A stretch of 64,000 nt of DNA, from contig NC_057925.1 in the NCBI RefSeq assembly GCF_018873765.1, forward strand, positions 20,905,568-20,969,567, written 5' to 3'. Origin of the DNA: Telopea speciosissima (lineage: Eukaryota; Streptophyta; Magnoliopsida; Proteales; Proteaceae). Shown in pieces: positions 36,038-46,916 of this stretch. The first letter of the stretch is position 1; the number at the start of each line of letters is the position of its first letter. Both the position numbers and the translations under genes were made by a program. Below the pieces are notes generated by a model, which worked only from the letters and a program-made list of their open reading frames with translations, did not search any database and was not told the origin of the DNA.

Positions 36038-36919
36038 GTAGGTTTCTCTTCCCATTTCTCCTTTCATTTTCTCTTCCTTTTCATTTGTAGGGTTTTTGCT
36101 TGTGTCTCTTCATCTTCCTTTCCTTTCACATGGATTAGGGATAAACATCTCATGTTGTGATTGTGTTTTTGATTCAAATTGCATTCTCATGGCCATGTAC
36201 ACTAAGACTATGCCAAAATCGATTGAGACTAGGGTTTTTGGGGTTGAATCAGGCCCTATTCGATCAATGGCACTAAGTTAGTGGATCCTTGTATGAACAT
36301 TGTGTCTTTTATAGAATTTAAAAGTCTTTATAAGAATTTTAGAGATTGCTTGTCATGTTTGCCGTGCCTAGTTGAATTTCTTAGATTATTTCTAGGTATT
36401 TGTTGGGATAAAATCCTCAAATTCTCAATGCTTTGGGAAAAACTCCTCAAAGGCATGTTAAATTCATTCTTTGCCTTAAAATTCATAGAAAATCATTCCT
36501 TTGATATATCCTCAAGCATATTCTCTTATTCATATGGTTATTAGTACAATCCTTGGAATTTATCCCCTTTTTCTCTATGATATATGATGCCTTGTCTCTT
36601 GTTGGGGTCTTTCATTCAATCACTTGTTTGTTTGGCATTGATTGGGATGTAAAGTAGCCATAAGCACATGTGGTTCATATTGATCTCATCCTTTCACATC
36701 CATGCCCTAAGAATTCCACATGGATTTTTTACATGTATTGATCTTGTCTCTTTTCCTTCACTTCAAGCATCTCTCCAACGACATCCATATTATATTTTCT
36801 TCTTGATTAATCTTCTCATCCCACAATTTCCACATCACATAAGCATTTTGCTTCTATAATCTTATTTGCCATTTATATCTCAATTGATTCAATTTGACTC
36901 CCCATTATTGTTTTCTTAG
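36038..36919 (+). other. possible 5'-UTR intron of the antisense gene in element A
   Basis: CCAAG/GTAGGT at 36037/36038 is a good donor and TTTTCTTAG/GTGG at 36919 a good acceptor, 28 bp before the ATG at 36948. Element B has a short intron in the same place before its antisense gene. Predicted from splice-site appearance only. Confidence 0.45.
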
Positions 36920-36947
36920 GTGGTGTCTAATGTGTAGGAAAATAGTC

Positions 36948-38083
36948 ATGGCTCCCAAAAGAAAGAGGGATCTAGCCAGTGTGACAGCGATTCCCACAGC
37001 ATACAATGTGGGGAGGTTCATCTTGGAAAAGATCGAAGGGATCTTCCGAGAACATCTCCACAACAGGAAAATCTTAGTGGAGAGAGATATAGTGATGGAA
37101 GAGCTTTTGGCTTATAAGGTGGGGGTCAGATTCAACAAGCTGAAATGAAGCAGCATGCTGACTCACCCAGACTTTTACTATCCCACATTGGTCAGAGAAT
37201 TCTATTCCAATTTGGTGTTGGTCAAGGAGGATGATGACGGCTTCAAGTTGACTTCTTTTGTGAAAGGGGTCACCATTGCTTTTAATGAGGTGGGGTTGGG
37301 GATTCTTCTGGATGTTTCTGCAGAGGGTGACAGGGTCTATCATCCCCCAGTCAGTGATCCTAATAGGTGTTTGTTCCCAGTCGACAGTAAAAAATTGTTC
37401 AAGACACTCACCAACAACAAGTTCGATGAAAATGAAGATCTTTCCAGGTTTCCTCCTTCTCAACGGGTTCTCACATTCATAGCCAAGACCAATTTGGCTC
37501 CTTCCAAGGCACTCAGCCTCCTCTGTTGTCAACAGCACTAGCATATTCCCTGTACACTGGATAGCACATTTGTCAGCCACATGTTATCGTCCAACATATG
37601 GCTCGTGCGGTGTTAAATCCTACCCGCAAGAATACTTTGCCATATGGTAGACTGCTTACCCGGGTCTTTCTGTATTTTGGGATTGATCTCGACCATGAGC
37701 CCAAGGAAACAAGTACTGAGGGGCCTTTTAGGTTCAATGCAATACAGAGGATGGGATTGTACTGCAATTATGACAGTTCTAGGGAGCAGGTCAGATATGG
37801 GGAGGGTGGAGGACCCAGAGATATTGATGATGAGGATGATGATGATGACATCGAGTTCATGGGCTCCAGACCATTTGCTGCAGGGACTTCTGGTGCACCA
37901 GGGGGACGTGGAGGTGACATTCTACTGGCTATCAGACGATTGAACCTGAGGATGTTGGAGGGCTTTGACGATGTTAAGAAGCCGTTCTCCAGTCAGGCTC
38001 GATGTCTCGAGAGCATAGAGAGAGGACTAAGCGACATCAACACCTTTCTCGGCCGTGGTGGCGGCGATGGCGCAGAGGATTAG
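36948..38083 (+). pseudogene. antisense gene of element A, plant transposon-protein family, decayed
   Basis: The frame starts MAPKRKRDLASV at 36948, runs to an in-frame TGA at 37146, continues in the same frame to a stop at 37539-37541, and resumes in another frame by about 37560 to a TAG at 38081-38083: one nonsense and one frameshift mutation. Shared with the intact gene in element B (58368-59393): YPTLVREFYSNLV against YPNLVWYFYCNLV, VKGVTIAFNEVGLGILLDV against VKGVDIRLTTATLAGILGL, and TLPYGRLLTRVF against NLPYGKFLTLVF. A Gly- and Asp-rich C-terminal part and a possible coiled coil follow. The family resembles proteins annotated in plants only as putative plant transposon protein; its function is unknown to me. 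The gene is antisense to the element. Confidence 0.75.
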
Positions 38084-38746
38084 CTCGCCTTTCTCTCCTT
38101 TCCAGAAAATTTGAATTTGCTTTGATCAGACCTTTCTTTCTTGTCTTTTGATGGATGTTGAAACTCTTTCCTTTTAGTTTTCTTGCTTTTCTTCTCTCCT
38201 TTTTTTTTATCAGTTAATTTGAAAACTTTTGATGGTGGATATACATATCTTTCGATTTGGGTTGGACAAAATCATGTGTTTTGAGTTGGAATAGATGGAA
38301 TCATGGATGTTGAGTTGGGGAGAATCACAATCACTCCCAAGCAGGAATTGGAACATTTGGAAATTGAATTTGATTTTTTATATATATATATATAAGTGTT
38401 TATATCTTTACTTGTTTCCTCTTGTTTGAGTCATTGTTCATAATTGTGGGTTGGTTATATTTGGTTATTATGGTTTACTACAAATCATTACATATAATTG
38501 CCCATCTATTAATCACTCACTCAGGGCCCAACCAAACATCAACATGATTATCAATTGACAGCCTATGTTTCAAGTCTTAAATCACATGATTGCCTATTAT
38601 CTTCTAGGTTCTTGTTTCACCACAATCAGTCTTCTCCTATGTCTGCACATACTTATTTATGTTCTTGAGATTTTTAATTTAGAACCTAATGTATGGAAAG
38701 TAAATTAAGAGGTTACGCCAGACTGTGGTCGGTGTAGAGCATCATT

Positions 38747-38758
38747 GCTCTAATACCA
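38747..38758 (-). promoter_or_regulatory. primer binding site of element A (tRNA-Met)
   Basis: On the minus strand TGGTATTAGAGC follows the LTR end GTGTGACA after three bases. It matches the initiator tRNA-Met complement TGGTATCAGAGC with one change and fixes the element's sense strand as minus. Confidence 0.9.
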
Positions 38759-38761
38759 CTC

Positions 38762-41756
38762 TGTCACACCCCCAACCCGATGAGAGATATTTTACAATAA
38801 AGGGGGTAATTGGGACAACATGTGTCATCCCAATACCTATCAGGATCACAAATACAGTGTCCCGAACCACAATCCACTCTGTCATAAAATCATGATAACA
38901 GCAAGGAACGTACCCAATGGAATAAATCGTTCAAATTATAGAGTTAGCGGAAGCAAAATTAAATTAAATCATGTGAATTATAGAGCATCGGTTTTCTAAT
39001 GATAACAAATAGTACAATTTAAATGTTTGTAACCATTCATTCCTCTCTTTATAATTAAACATCTAGTTTTTACATGATTGTGGATGAATACAGAAATTAA
39101 ATAATAAATCATGCCACTAGCGCACCATTCTTGGGTGTACATCGACATCCAAGTCACAGCCACTGGCTCCACTTGATTCGCATCCAACGGTGCTCATCAA
39201 GAGATTACTTGCATATCAACTAAAAAGGGGTTGTGTAACAAGGTTAGCTCTACTAGCTAGTGAGGGAGCAAAGGGGAATGCACATACATACACACAAACA
39301 ATTTTAAGCAGTATGATGGATGCTAATGTTAGATTCATTTTCCACCTAGCACACAAATTCTATAAGTCAAGTGTATGCTACTGTGATAACTCGGGAGACA
39401 CTGAGGGTCACTTGACTTATCGCCCCAGGGAAACCTCAATTATCATACAGGAGCCTACGCTGGTAGAAGTCATCAGACGACCCAGTGGCAAACCCTGATA
39501 GCCATCACTACCCCTGACCTGGCCTCTCCCACCTCCACAGGCAACAGGTGCTCAGACTATCCAACACATAAACCCCTATTGGCAAGGGTTGTAGCATAAG
39601 GGAGCAAGCATCCTAACCACAGATATACTACATGCAAGTCCTATCATCCCGAGAGGTATTCCGGGTGCATCAACTTCCCATTCCATCTAGTACCCGAGTA
39701 CCAGCACGGCACGGCGCATACAGATCAGGATGACAAATAGTAAATTTCATAATTTAAATTGGGGTTTCAATACCGGCACAACCGACACTGTCACCCGATA
39801 CATTGGTGAGAATAATATCACATTCATAACAGTTCACATTTGAGGTAAATAATGCAATGCGCATAATGCTTATATTTTATATAATAGCATGATTAAGTTT
39901 GCTTAATATATATTCAAACCCAACAAAGTCACCCAAAACCCACTCACCGAACTCGGGTGTCACCCGACGTGGTTGACATGAATCTCACCGGTGCACCAGT
40001 TATCCGTCGAGTTTGGTAGCCTAAAAATACAAAAGCAATCATCAAAAGATGTATAGAGGGGTCCCATGTTATACCCCCAAGGTTAAAATCAAGTTTCAAC
40101 CAAGACAGCACGAGCGGACTCACGGACGAAAGCAACAGGGTGAGTCCGTCCCTGACTCCGTTCAGGCCAAAAGATCAAAATACGAGGAGCGGATCCACGG
40201 ACGAAACTTCTTACTTGGATCCGTTCCTGCATCCATTCGATTTCTGAGACACACCCGAGAGCGATCGGATCCATGAACGGATGCGCCATCTTAATCCGCC
40301 CTTGCATCCGTTCAATTTTTGAGACATACCCGAGAGGGAATAGACCCACAGGCAAGGGCAACAGAGTAAATCCGTTTCTTCATCTGTTCAGGTCCAGTCA
40401 CAGGGATTACACTGGACGGAATGGCGGATGAAACCACGACGGTGAATCCGTTCATTCGTCCGTCGGGATTCTTTTTCGAGATTTTTCAGGATTTTTCCTC
40501 CAACTTGAAGCCTGGAGTTCACCCAACACTTAGGGTCATGGAAGGGGTGTCTTAGGTCTCCCTAGGGTCACTAGAACCTAGGCTCACCTCACGGATCCAA
40601 GATCTCGTAAGGATTTGGTCCTATTTGGTCCAACGGTAGGGTTTGATGGTATGAAACCAAGGGTCCAGCAACAGTGGTTGTAATGCAGCTCATAGCAACC
40701 TCTCCTAGGGTTTGGTCGGCACCATTTGAGCTCCCTTTAGCATCAAGCCTCACCTTGAATCCCAATTGGAACCCTAGGTTATCTCAAGCTCAAGGAATCT
40801 ATCAAAATGGAAATGGAAAGAGGGATGTTCCAAGGGTTTAGGTCATACCTTGGTGAGAGGAGCTCCAATTCCAGCCCTAGCCAGCCTTGAAGATCCACCT
40901 CCTTTTCCTTCCTCCCTTCCTTTCCATCCTTTCTTTTTCTTCTCTTCTTCAAGCCTTGTCCGGACAGCAAGAAGAGGAGATGTGGGGCAACCAGCCATTT
41001 TGGCATGGTCTTCATCTTCTTCCCTTCCCCTCTCATTCCTCTCCTACTTCCACTTCTTCTTCTTGCTTGTCTCTTCTCCCCCACGGTTTGCTTGGGAGGG
41101 GGAGAGATAAGGGAAAATGAGGCTTATCTCTTCTTTTAAAGACCATAGGGGCCTTAGGTCTTGTTTGTTTAGGCACCCCTAAAACACAAGTTAGTCTTTT
41201 GGGTTTAATTATGTCTTAGGGCTTGTTTGGCTCAGGTCATAGCCCATTAGGTCTAGTTAGTTAGGACATGTTTGGGTCAGCCCTAAGTCTTATAAGACCT
41301 ATTAGTCCTTAAGGTTTGTTTGGTTTAAGCTAGGATAGTAAAATTCATTATTTATTTTAAGTTAAGTCTTGTGGGCCCACTTTCATGGCCCAATTAATCA
41401 ATTAATGATAAGAGTGGGGGTCCATCTGGTTCGGGGATCTAATTAGGGTGTCCGGGACATAGAGATGTGGTTCCCACACGAAAAATAAATCAAAAGGGCA
41501 AGTAACAACACGGGCGGATCCGCGAGCGGAACCAGTCGAGTGAGTCCGTTCGTGACTCCGTTGCTGCTGTCGAGGCCCAAACTTTTAATAAATTTGTGAG
41601 GTTTTGACCCGTATTTCTAGGGCTTCGAGGGGACACTTATAATAAAATATTAGGTTCAAGATCATAGATGTTGACCACTGCCACCATAGCATTACCCTTT
41701 GGTAAGGTCTAATTTGCCCCGGGATGATTGGGTATATTTCGGGTGCGGGTGTAACA
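38762..41756 (-). repeat. element A 5' LTR (3.0 kb)
   Basis: Ends TGTTACACCC (41756) and GGTGTGACA (38762) on the minus strand, with motif units at 40105-40460 and 41510-41570. The 40779-41120 segment is the purine-rich leader after the TATA-like box near 41125-41135. Confidence 0.92.
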
Positions 41757-41761
41757 TAAAT
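41757..41761. repeat. target duplication of element A, right copy (TAAAT)
   Basis: Matches 31003-31007 exactly. Confidence 0.9.
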
Positions 41762-41918
41762 AGTGTTGCTAACTCCTTGGCAAGGAAAGCATTGTTGGTG
41801 ACATGTACAACAGTCTGGCCAAATTCCGATCCATGGATTTTGAAGTTATGCTCGACTCCTTCCATGTGTACTACATGTTAATCTTAATAAAGTTTTTCCT
41901 ACTTCTACCCAAAAAAAA
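41762..41918 (+). mobile_element. L1-type LINE, part 2 (RNase H end and poly(A) tail)
   Basis: Continues the LINE broken at 31007: NSVANSLARKALL, the conserved RNase H C-terminal motif, then a short 3' UTR with AATAAAG and an A-tract at 41910-41917. Confidence 0.85.
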
Positions 41919-42019
41919 GTGTAAGGCATGGATACAGATATCGGTTATTTTTTTTTTTTTTTTTAAATATAATAAAAAAAAATGAATGTGAGTGGACTTA
42001 CCCTACGTCTCATGGAGAG

Positions 42020-42208
42020 GGATCCAGATCTTCTATGGCACGGCTGCCCCAATGGCCTTTGCTATGCAGACACAAGGCAGTGCGCAATGACTGCCTTACC
42101 CCCACTCAGGCAAGGCACTCGGACAGAGGTAAGACAATCATTATGCACCACCTTGTGTCTGCACAGAACAGGCCGTTGGGGCAGAGGCACCGTAGAGGAT
42201 CTGAATTG
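42020..42208. mobile_element. foldback MITE, about 189 bp
   Basis: The left arm (about 42020-42103: CCAGATCTTCTATGG, CTGCCCCAATGGCC, GCAGACACAAGGC) is the approximate reverse complement of the right arm (about 42125-42208). CATGGAGAG (42011-42019) and CATGGAGGG (42209-42217) flank it, a 9-bp target duplication with one mismatch, as produced by Mutator-type elements. Confidence 0.8.
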
Positions 42209-42233
42209 CATGGAGGGCCTTTTGTTTTGGTAG

Positions 42234-42722
42234 AGAGACTCCCTTTTTATTCTTTTAACAAACGATGGCTTTTGGTGAAGACTATGTGTGTCCTTATCAA
42301 ATCAAAAAATATATATATATTTGAACACTATGTGCCAAATCAAGCAGTCCCAACCCAACTATTGATTTACAAGGTCAAAGTTTTCAATTACTTTCACATA
42401 TACGCAAAGATGAAGAAGATGATCAAGAAAAAAATAAGAAGATGCTACTTTCCTTCTTCATTGAACCCAATCCATAAATGCCAAAGTAAATTGAATGTGG
42501 AAGGACGTACCCTAGTCTCCTACGTCTCATGAAGAGACTGTCCCTTTTAATTCTTTTAACCAAACAATCACTTTTGGAGAAGACTAATGTGTCAAATCAA
42601 GCAAACCCAACCCGCCTATTGCTTTACAAAGTCAAGAATTTTCAATTTCTTTCACACATACCCAAAGATGAAGAAGATGCTACTCTCCTTCTGTTCTTCA
42701 TTGAACCCAAACCATAAATAAG
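42234..42722. repeat. direct duplication in the promoter of WAK-like gene 2
   Basis: About 42234-42481 and 42535-42722 align: CTTTTAA, ACTTTTGG/GCTTTTGG, GAAGACTA, CAAATCAAGCA, CCAACCC, TTTACAA, GTCAA, TTTTCAATT, CACA, AAAGATGAAGAAGATG and TTCATTGAACCCAA in the same order. A CTACGTCTCATG block at 42004 and 42521 suggests the duplicated unit was about 510 bp, later cut by the MITE. A TATA-like CATAAATAAG lies at 42713, 54 bp before the ATG. Confidence 0.75.
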
Positions 42723-42775
42723 CATGAGAAGCAAACGAGCACCCAATGGAATTAAATGCATCAAAGAATTAAGCC

Positions 42776-45700
42776 ATGGGTCCTCTTGTGTTGCTTCAAT
42801 TCCTCTTAATCCTGTTATGGCCAGTGGTGGCAACATCAAAGTTGCCCGTTGCAAAGTCCTATTGCTTGGATAAATGTGGTAATATCACAGTTCCCTACCC
42901 CTTTGGCTTCGGAGCTAAAGAGTGTTACAAAGATCAAAGCTTTCGGCTAACTTGCAACGAAAGTTACGGCCCTGTAAAACTGTTTGCAGGGAGCATGGAA
43001 GTTCTAGATATTTCATGGCAAGGACAGGTGCGTGTATGGGTCAATGTAAGCTATGATTGTTACAACAAGTCAGGCCAAAATACTGTTTGGGAATACTCTT
43101 CAATGGAGAAGTATACAGACACTTTCACGTTCTCTGAGACAGAGAACAAATTCACGGTTCTGGGTTGCGACACCAAAGCTGAAATCAACGTCAAAAGCCG
43201 TCAGTTCCAGAGTGGTTGTAGCATGTTCTGCAACAATATATCTGATGTGATCGATGGATCATGTACAGGCATCGGCTGTTGGCAGACTCCAATTCCAAAG
43301 GGCTTCGGAGAGTACCTTATAAGTATCGACAGCTTTGCCAATCACACTGAGATCGTTGATTTCAATCCCTGTAGTTACGCTTTCCTCGTTGACAAAAACT
43401 GGTTCAACTTCACAGTCTCGGATCTCTTGGATTTCACTAAGAAAATAGAACGAACAGGTTATGTGCGAGTTCCAGTCGTGCTTGATTGGGCCGTTGATAA
43501 AAAATCGTGTGAAGAAGCTAAGAAAGACCTCACTACTTACGCATGCGGCAACAACAGTTTCTGTGTTGTCTCCAAGAACGGTGTTGGGTACAGCTGCAAT
43601 TGTTCCAAAGGTTACCAAGGTAACCCTTACCTTCCAAACGGATGCGAAGGTAACCCTGAACGCTCTCTCAATCTCATGCCTTTCCCTTTTCTGCACCATT
43701 TCAGTACATTTGATTGCATTTTCGGCGGAAAGCCCTAAGCTAGTTTGTGTGTTTCTTGCAGACATAGATGAATGTATAGATCCATATAATAGTCCCTGCA
43801 ATTCGACCTGTAGCAATCTGCCTGGAGATTACATATGCTCTTGCCCACCTGGTTATGATGGAGACGGGAAAAAGAATGGACTTGGATGTATTCCTCCTCA
43901 CACTAACAAGCCATTTCCAGTGATTCACGTCACCGTAGGTAAAATACTCCTATCCCACCAATTTTTGTCCCATCGTCTGCCTTGCACTACAAATGTGGTA
44001 ATAAATTTAAGTAACTTATAATAGACTATAATTACCAAAGCTTCCTTTTTAGATTTAGAAATGGGGGAGTGTTCTTTGTATGGGACACAGGGGTCACACT
44101 TTGTGCAGTTGCCAATGAGAGCTCGCACGCTGGCACATTGAGGGTGTAATTTCCACCATTCATGGAGGTGCATTAGTCATTTCTGGCCCCCATGTGTCTA
44201 GACGTGGCCTGTGCATCCCACGCAGAGAACATTTCTGTTAATTATCACTTTTCTTCCCTTCGATTTCTTTTGCAACGAAACAGAACCTATAGGCTGGCAC
44301 AAGTTGCCAAGGCCTGAGCCAAGGTCCCGCCCATACAAGAAAGCACGTGAGCATGTTTATAAATACTTACATAGTTTTGAATACCAAAAATATATTTATA
44401 TAATGGGAGAGAGAACGTTACTTGGTCGCGTGGCCCCTGCACTAGCATAGGAACCAATGGAAAAGATCTCTCAAGCATCAAATATGGGGGGCGGGTGGTC
44501 ATTCTGCCACCCATTTGTCTGGGCGTAGGGAGCGTGACCAAGCAACCTTCTTTTTTCCTTATATAATAATCCTCACTGAATCATGGGTAACCAAGGTTCA
44601 TGGTAAGCCCTACTTGTTCCCTACTGCTCAAAAGTACATAATCTAGGCTCCATGTGCACCCTAATTTTGACCTAACTTCTAGTGTCTTTATTAAGTTTAA
44701 TGTCTCCTTACAGGTACTGGCTTGGTCTCCTTATTTCTACTTCTTGGTATCTTATTTGTGCTTTGGGCACTTCAAAAGAGAAAGGACAACAAACTCAAAC
44801 AAAAATTCTTCCAGCAAAATGGAGGTTTCTTGTTAAAACAACAGATATCTTCCCATGAAAGACCAGTTGAAGTTGCCAAAATCTTTACAGTAGAAGAACT
44901 AAAGGAAGCAACTAACAACTATGCTCAAAGCCAGATTCTTGGTCGAGGAGGCTATGGTACGGTTTACAAAGGAATTCTACCTGATCATAGAACTGTTGCC
45001 ATTAAGAAATCAAAAAAAGTTGATGAAAGTCAGATCGAGCAATTCATAAATGAGGTGGTTATTCTCTCCCAAATTAACCATAGAAATGTGGTGAAGTTAC
45101 TGGGTTGTTGCTTAGAGACTGAGGTTCCTATATTAGTATATGAATTTGTTACAAACAAAACCTTATTCCACCATATCCATGGCGAGGGATGCAATTCTCT
45201 AATTTCTTGGGATATTCGTCTAAGGATAGCTGCTGAAACATCAGAGGCGATTGCTTATTTGCATTCGGCAGCTTCGCCACCTATCATTCACAGGGATGTT
45301 AAGTCCGCAAATATACTATTGGACGATAATTATATGGCAAAAGTGTCTGACTTTGGTGCATCCAGGTTGGTTCCTTTAGACCAAACTCAAATTAGTACAC
45401 TAGTGCAAGGAACATTGGGGTACTTAGACCCAGAGTACCTTCAATCAAGTCAACTCACCGAAAAAAGTGATGTTTATAGTTTTGGCGTAGTACTTGTGGA
45501 GCTATTAACGGGAAAGAAGGCACTTTACTACAATGGGCCAGGTAGAGATACAAATCTAGCCATGCTTTTTGTCACTAAAATCAAAGAGGGTATGGTTTGG
45601 GATATTATAGATGATCGGATACTGACTGAAGGATGTAAAGAGAAACTCCCCACAGTCTTAGAACTAGCTGAAAGATGTTTAAGACTAAAAGGGGAAGAAA

Positions 45701-45885
45701 GGCCTACAATGAAGGAAGTGGCAATGGAGTTACAAGGGTTGAGGAGGGATCAAACTTGTGTTATGCAAAACCTTAGGAAGGTGGAATATGTGCTTGTTGA
45801 ACCATTAGCCTTGCATAGTCACAACACTATTGGGTACAACAGTTTGACTAATGAAGCACTAGAATCTTTAGATGGTGGGCGATGA
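42776..45885 (+). CDS. wall-associated receptor kinase-like gene 2
   Basis: Three exons: 42776-43649, 43762-43938 and 44714-45885, phase-1 GT-AG introns, 740 residues. Order: signal peptide 1-20; Cys-rich galacturonan-binding domain with [11 protein letters not shown]-like repeat 256-291; calcium-binding EGF-like repeat starting DIDEC, 292-334; transmembrane helix about 354-370; kinase with GRGGYG 427-432, lysine 448, HRD 543-545 and DFG 563-565, all intact. It is a clear paralogue of the gene at 12037: the kinase halves are nearly collinear and closely alike, while the extracellular halves differ much more, as expected if ligand binding diversifies. Intron 1 is 112 bp against 865 bp in gene 1. 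Its promoter is duplicated and carries a MITE. Likely a plasma-membrane sensor of wall pectin; the exact ligand is unknown. Confidence 0.94.
44403..44560. mobile_element. MITE-like insert in intron 2 of WAK-like gene 2
   Basis: The left end GAGAGAACGTTACTTGGTCG and the right end (44520-44555, reverse complement AAGAAGGTTGCTTGGTCACG) form an imperfect terminal inverted repeat. Same family as 14393 and 46065. Confidence 0.6.
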
Positions 45886-46064
45886 TTGTAGCTATCAAAT
45901 TTCATTGTAATCTTCCTTCTTTAATTTCTCTCCAATTCTGGTGTTGTTGATTTTTTGGCCAAGTGTACACACCAGCTCAAAAGGGTAAAGCAACCTTTCA
46001 AGTCACAGAGTGCAAAGAATCATTGTGTGGTTTATACTCATCTTTTTGTTTCCTCCATTTTTAT

Positions 46065-46268
46065 GGGAAAAAGAATGCCACTTGGTCGTGTGGCCAGTGT
46101 GGCTATTGCACCTGGACACAAAAGCACATGCCCCTATGGAAAGTACTGCCCTGTCCCCATGGAAAGGTGGAAATCCTGACAAAGTCAACCATTGCGCATG
46201 CACTCCCATTGGCCAATGCGTGCATGCAGGCTCTAGAGGCCCAAATAGCATTCTATCACCCTTTTTTA
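46065..46268. mobile_element. MITE-like insert 3' of WAK-like gene 2
   Basis: The left end AAAAAGAATGCCACTTGGTC and the right end (reverse complement AAAAAAGGGTGATAGAATGC) are similar inverted ends. It separates the coding end from sequence at about 46270-46335 that matches the 3' UTR of WAK-like gene 1, so it appears to be an insertion. Confidence 0.55.
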
Positions 46269-46435
46269 TATAGTTTATGATTTTCGTTTCTCAATTTGTA
46301 TGGTTTATAATCTATAATAATAGTGAAGGGGAAGTCTTGGCATAAATATAAATATGGGAATGTATGGGAGACCTAGGGTCAGCCATCTCGAGGCCCGATC
46401 TGCTAATGCTAGTAACAGTATGGTTGTGTTCGGTA

Positions 46436-46548
46436 TGCATTCTTGGAAAGCATTCTAGGTTTAGAATGCATTCTAGATTGTTAAAAATACTGTTTGGTAT
46501 ACATTCCCATTCTCAAAACCTAGAATGCCCCCAAGAATGAGGCTCGTT
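46436..46548. repeat. hairpin-forming MITE-like repeat
   Basis: GCATTCTTGGAAAGCATTCT with AGGTTT on the left pairs with AAACCTAGAATGCCCCCAAG on the right. TTCGGTATGCATTC and TTTGGTATACATTCC are further related ends. Short foldback element. Confidence 0.5.
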
Positions 46549-46916
46549 CTAGAATGTCATTTTCATCCATTCTACTTTCTCGTCCTGACCATTGTACTGA
46601 GGATCCAAAATTGAGAGGACCCAGACTCCTTTTTAATATAGGTCACCTATGGAACAGTAGATAGGGTATTGAATATTGTCGAATGAAGCATCATTTCTCG
46701 TTAGATATGGCACCATTAGCCATGATTTCTTCGTTAGTTTCTCAGTGAATTCGTGGCATCCTTTTCTTGCTTTCATTCACTAGCTCGAATGTTTTCAATA
46801 ATGAGGATGACAACTTTGACTGGTTTAACTTGCATTGGTAGTCATCATCACCTAAATATTTGTCTGCTACTTTAAAATTCACTGACTTAGGAAGCAGTTT
46901 CCACCAATAAATACCA

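Larger units (their letters stand above)
31008..41756 (-). mobile_element. element A: 10.7-kb LTR retrotransposon without gag-pol, carrying an antisense gene
   Basis: LTRs at 31008-34018 and 38762-41756 are near copies in direct orientation; the 5-bp duplication TAAAT flanks the whole. The sense strand is minus: the primer site TGGTATTAGAGC (tRNA-Met) is at 38758-38747 next to the 5' LTR, and the polypurine tract GATTGAGGGGA at 34029-34019 next to the 3' LTR. The internal 4.7 kb has no gag, protease, RT or integrase on either strand, so it is non-autonomous (LARD-like). On the plus strand it carries a decayed gene (36948-38083). The left LTR terminus has decayed from TGTCAC to TATCAC. The element is inserted in a LINE. 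Confidence 0.92.

Noticed and set aside
37155..37541. Separate small gene starting at 37155
   Set aside because: It is in frame with 36948-37145 and homologous to the middle of the antisense protein in element B, so it is one broken gene.
31008..41756. Large segmental duplication of a genomic region
   Set aside because: The two blocks have TG...CA ends, a tRNA primer site, a polypurine tract and a flanking 5-bp duplication, so they are LTRs.
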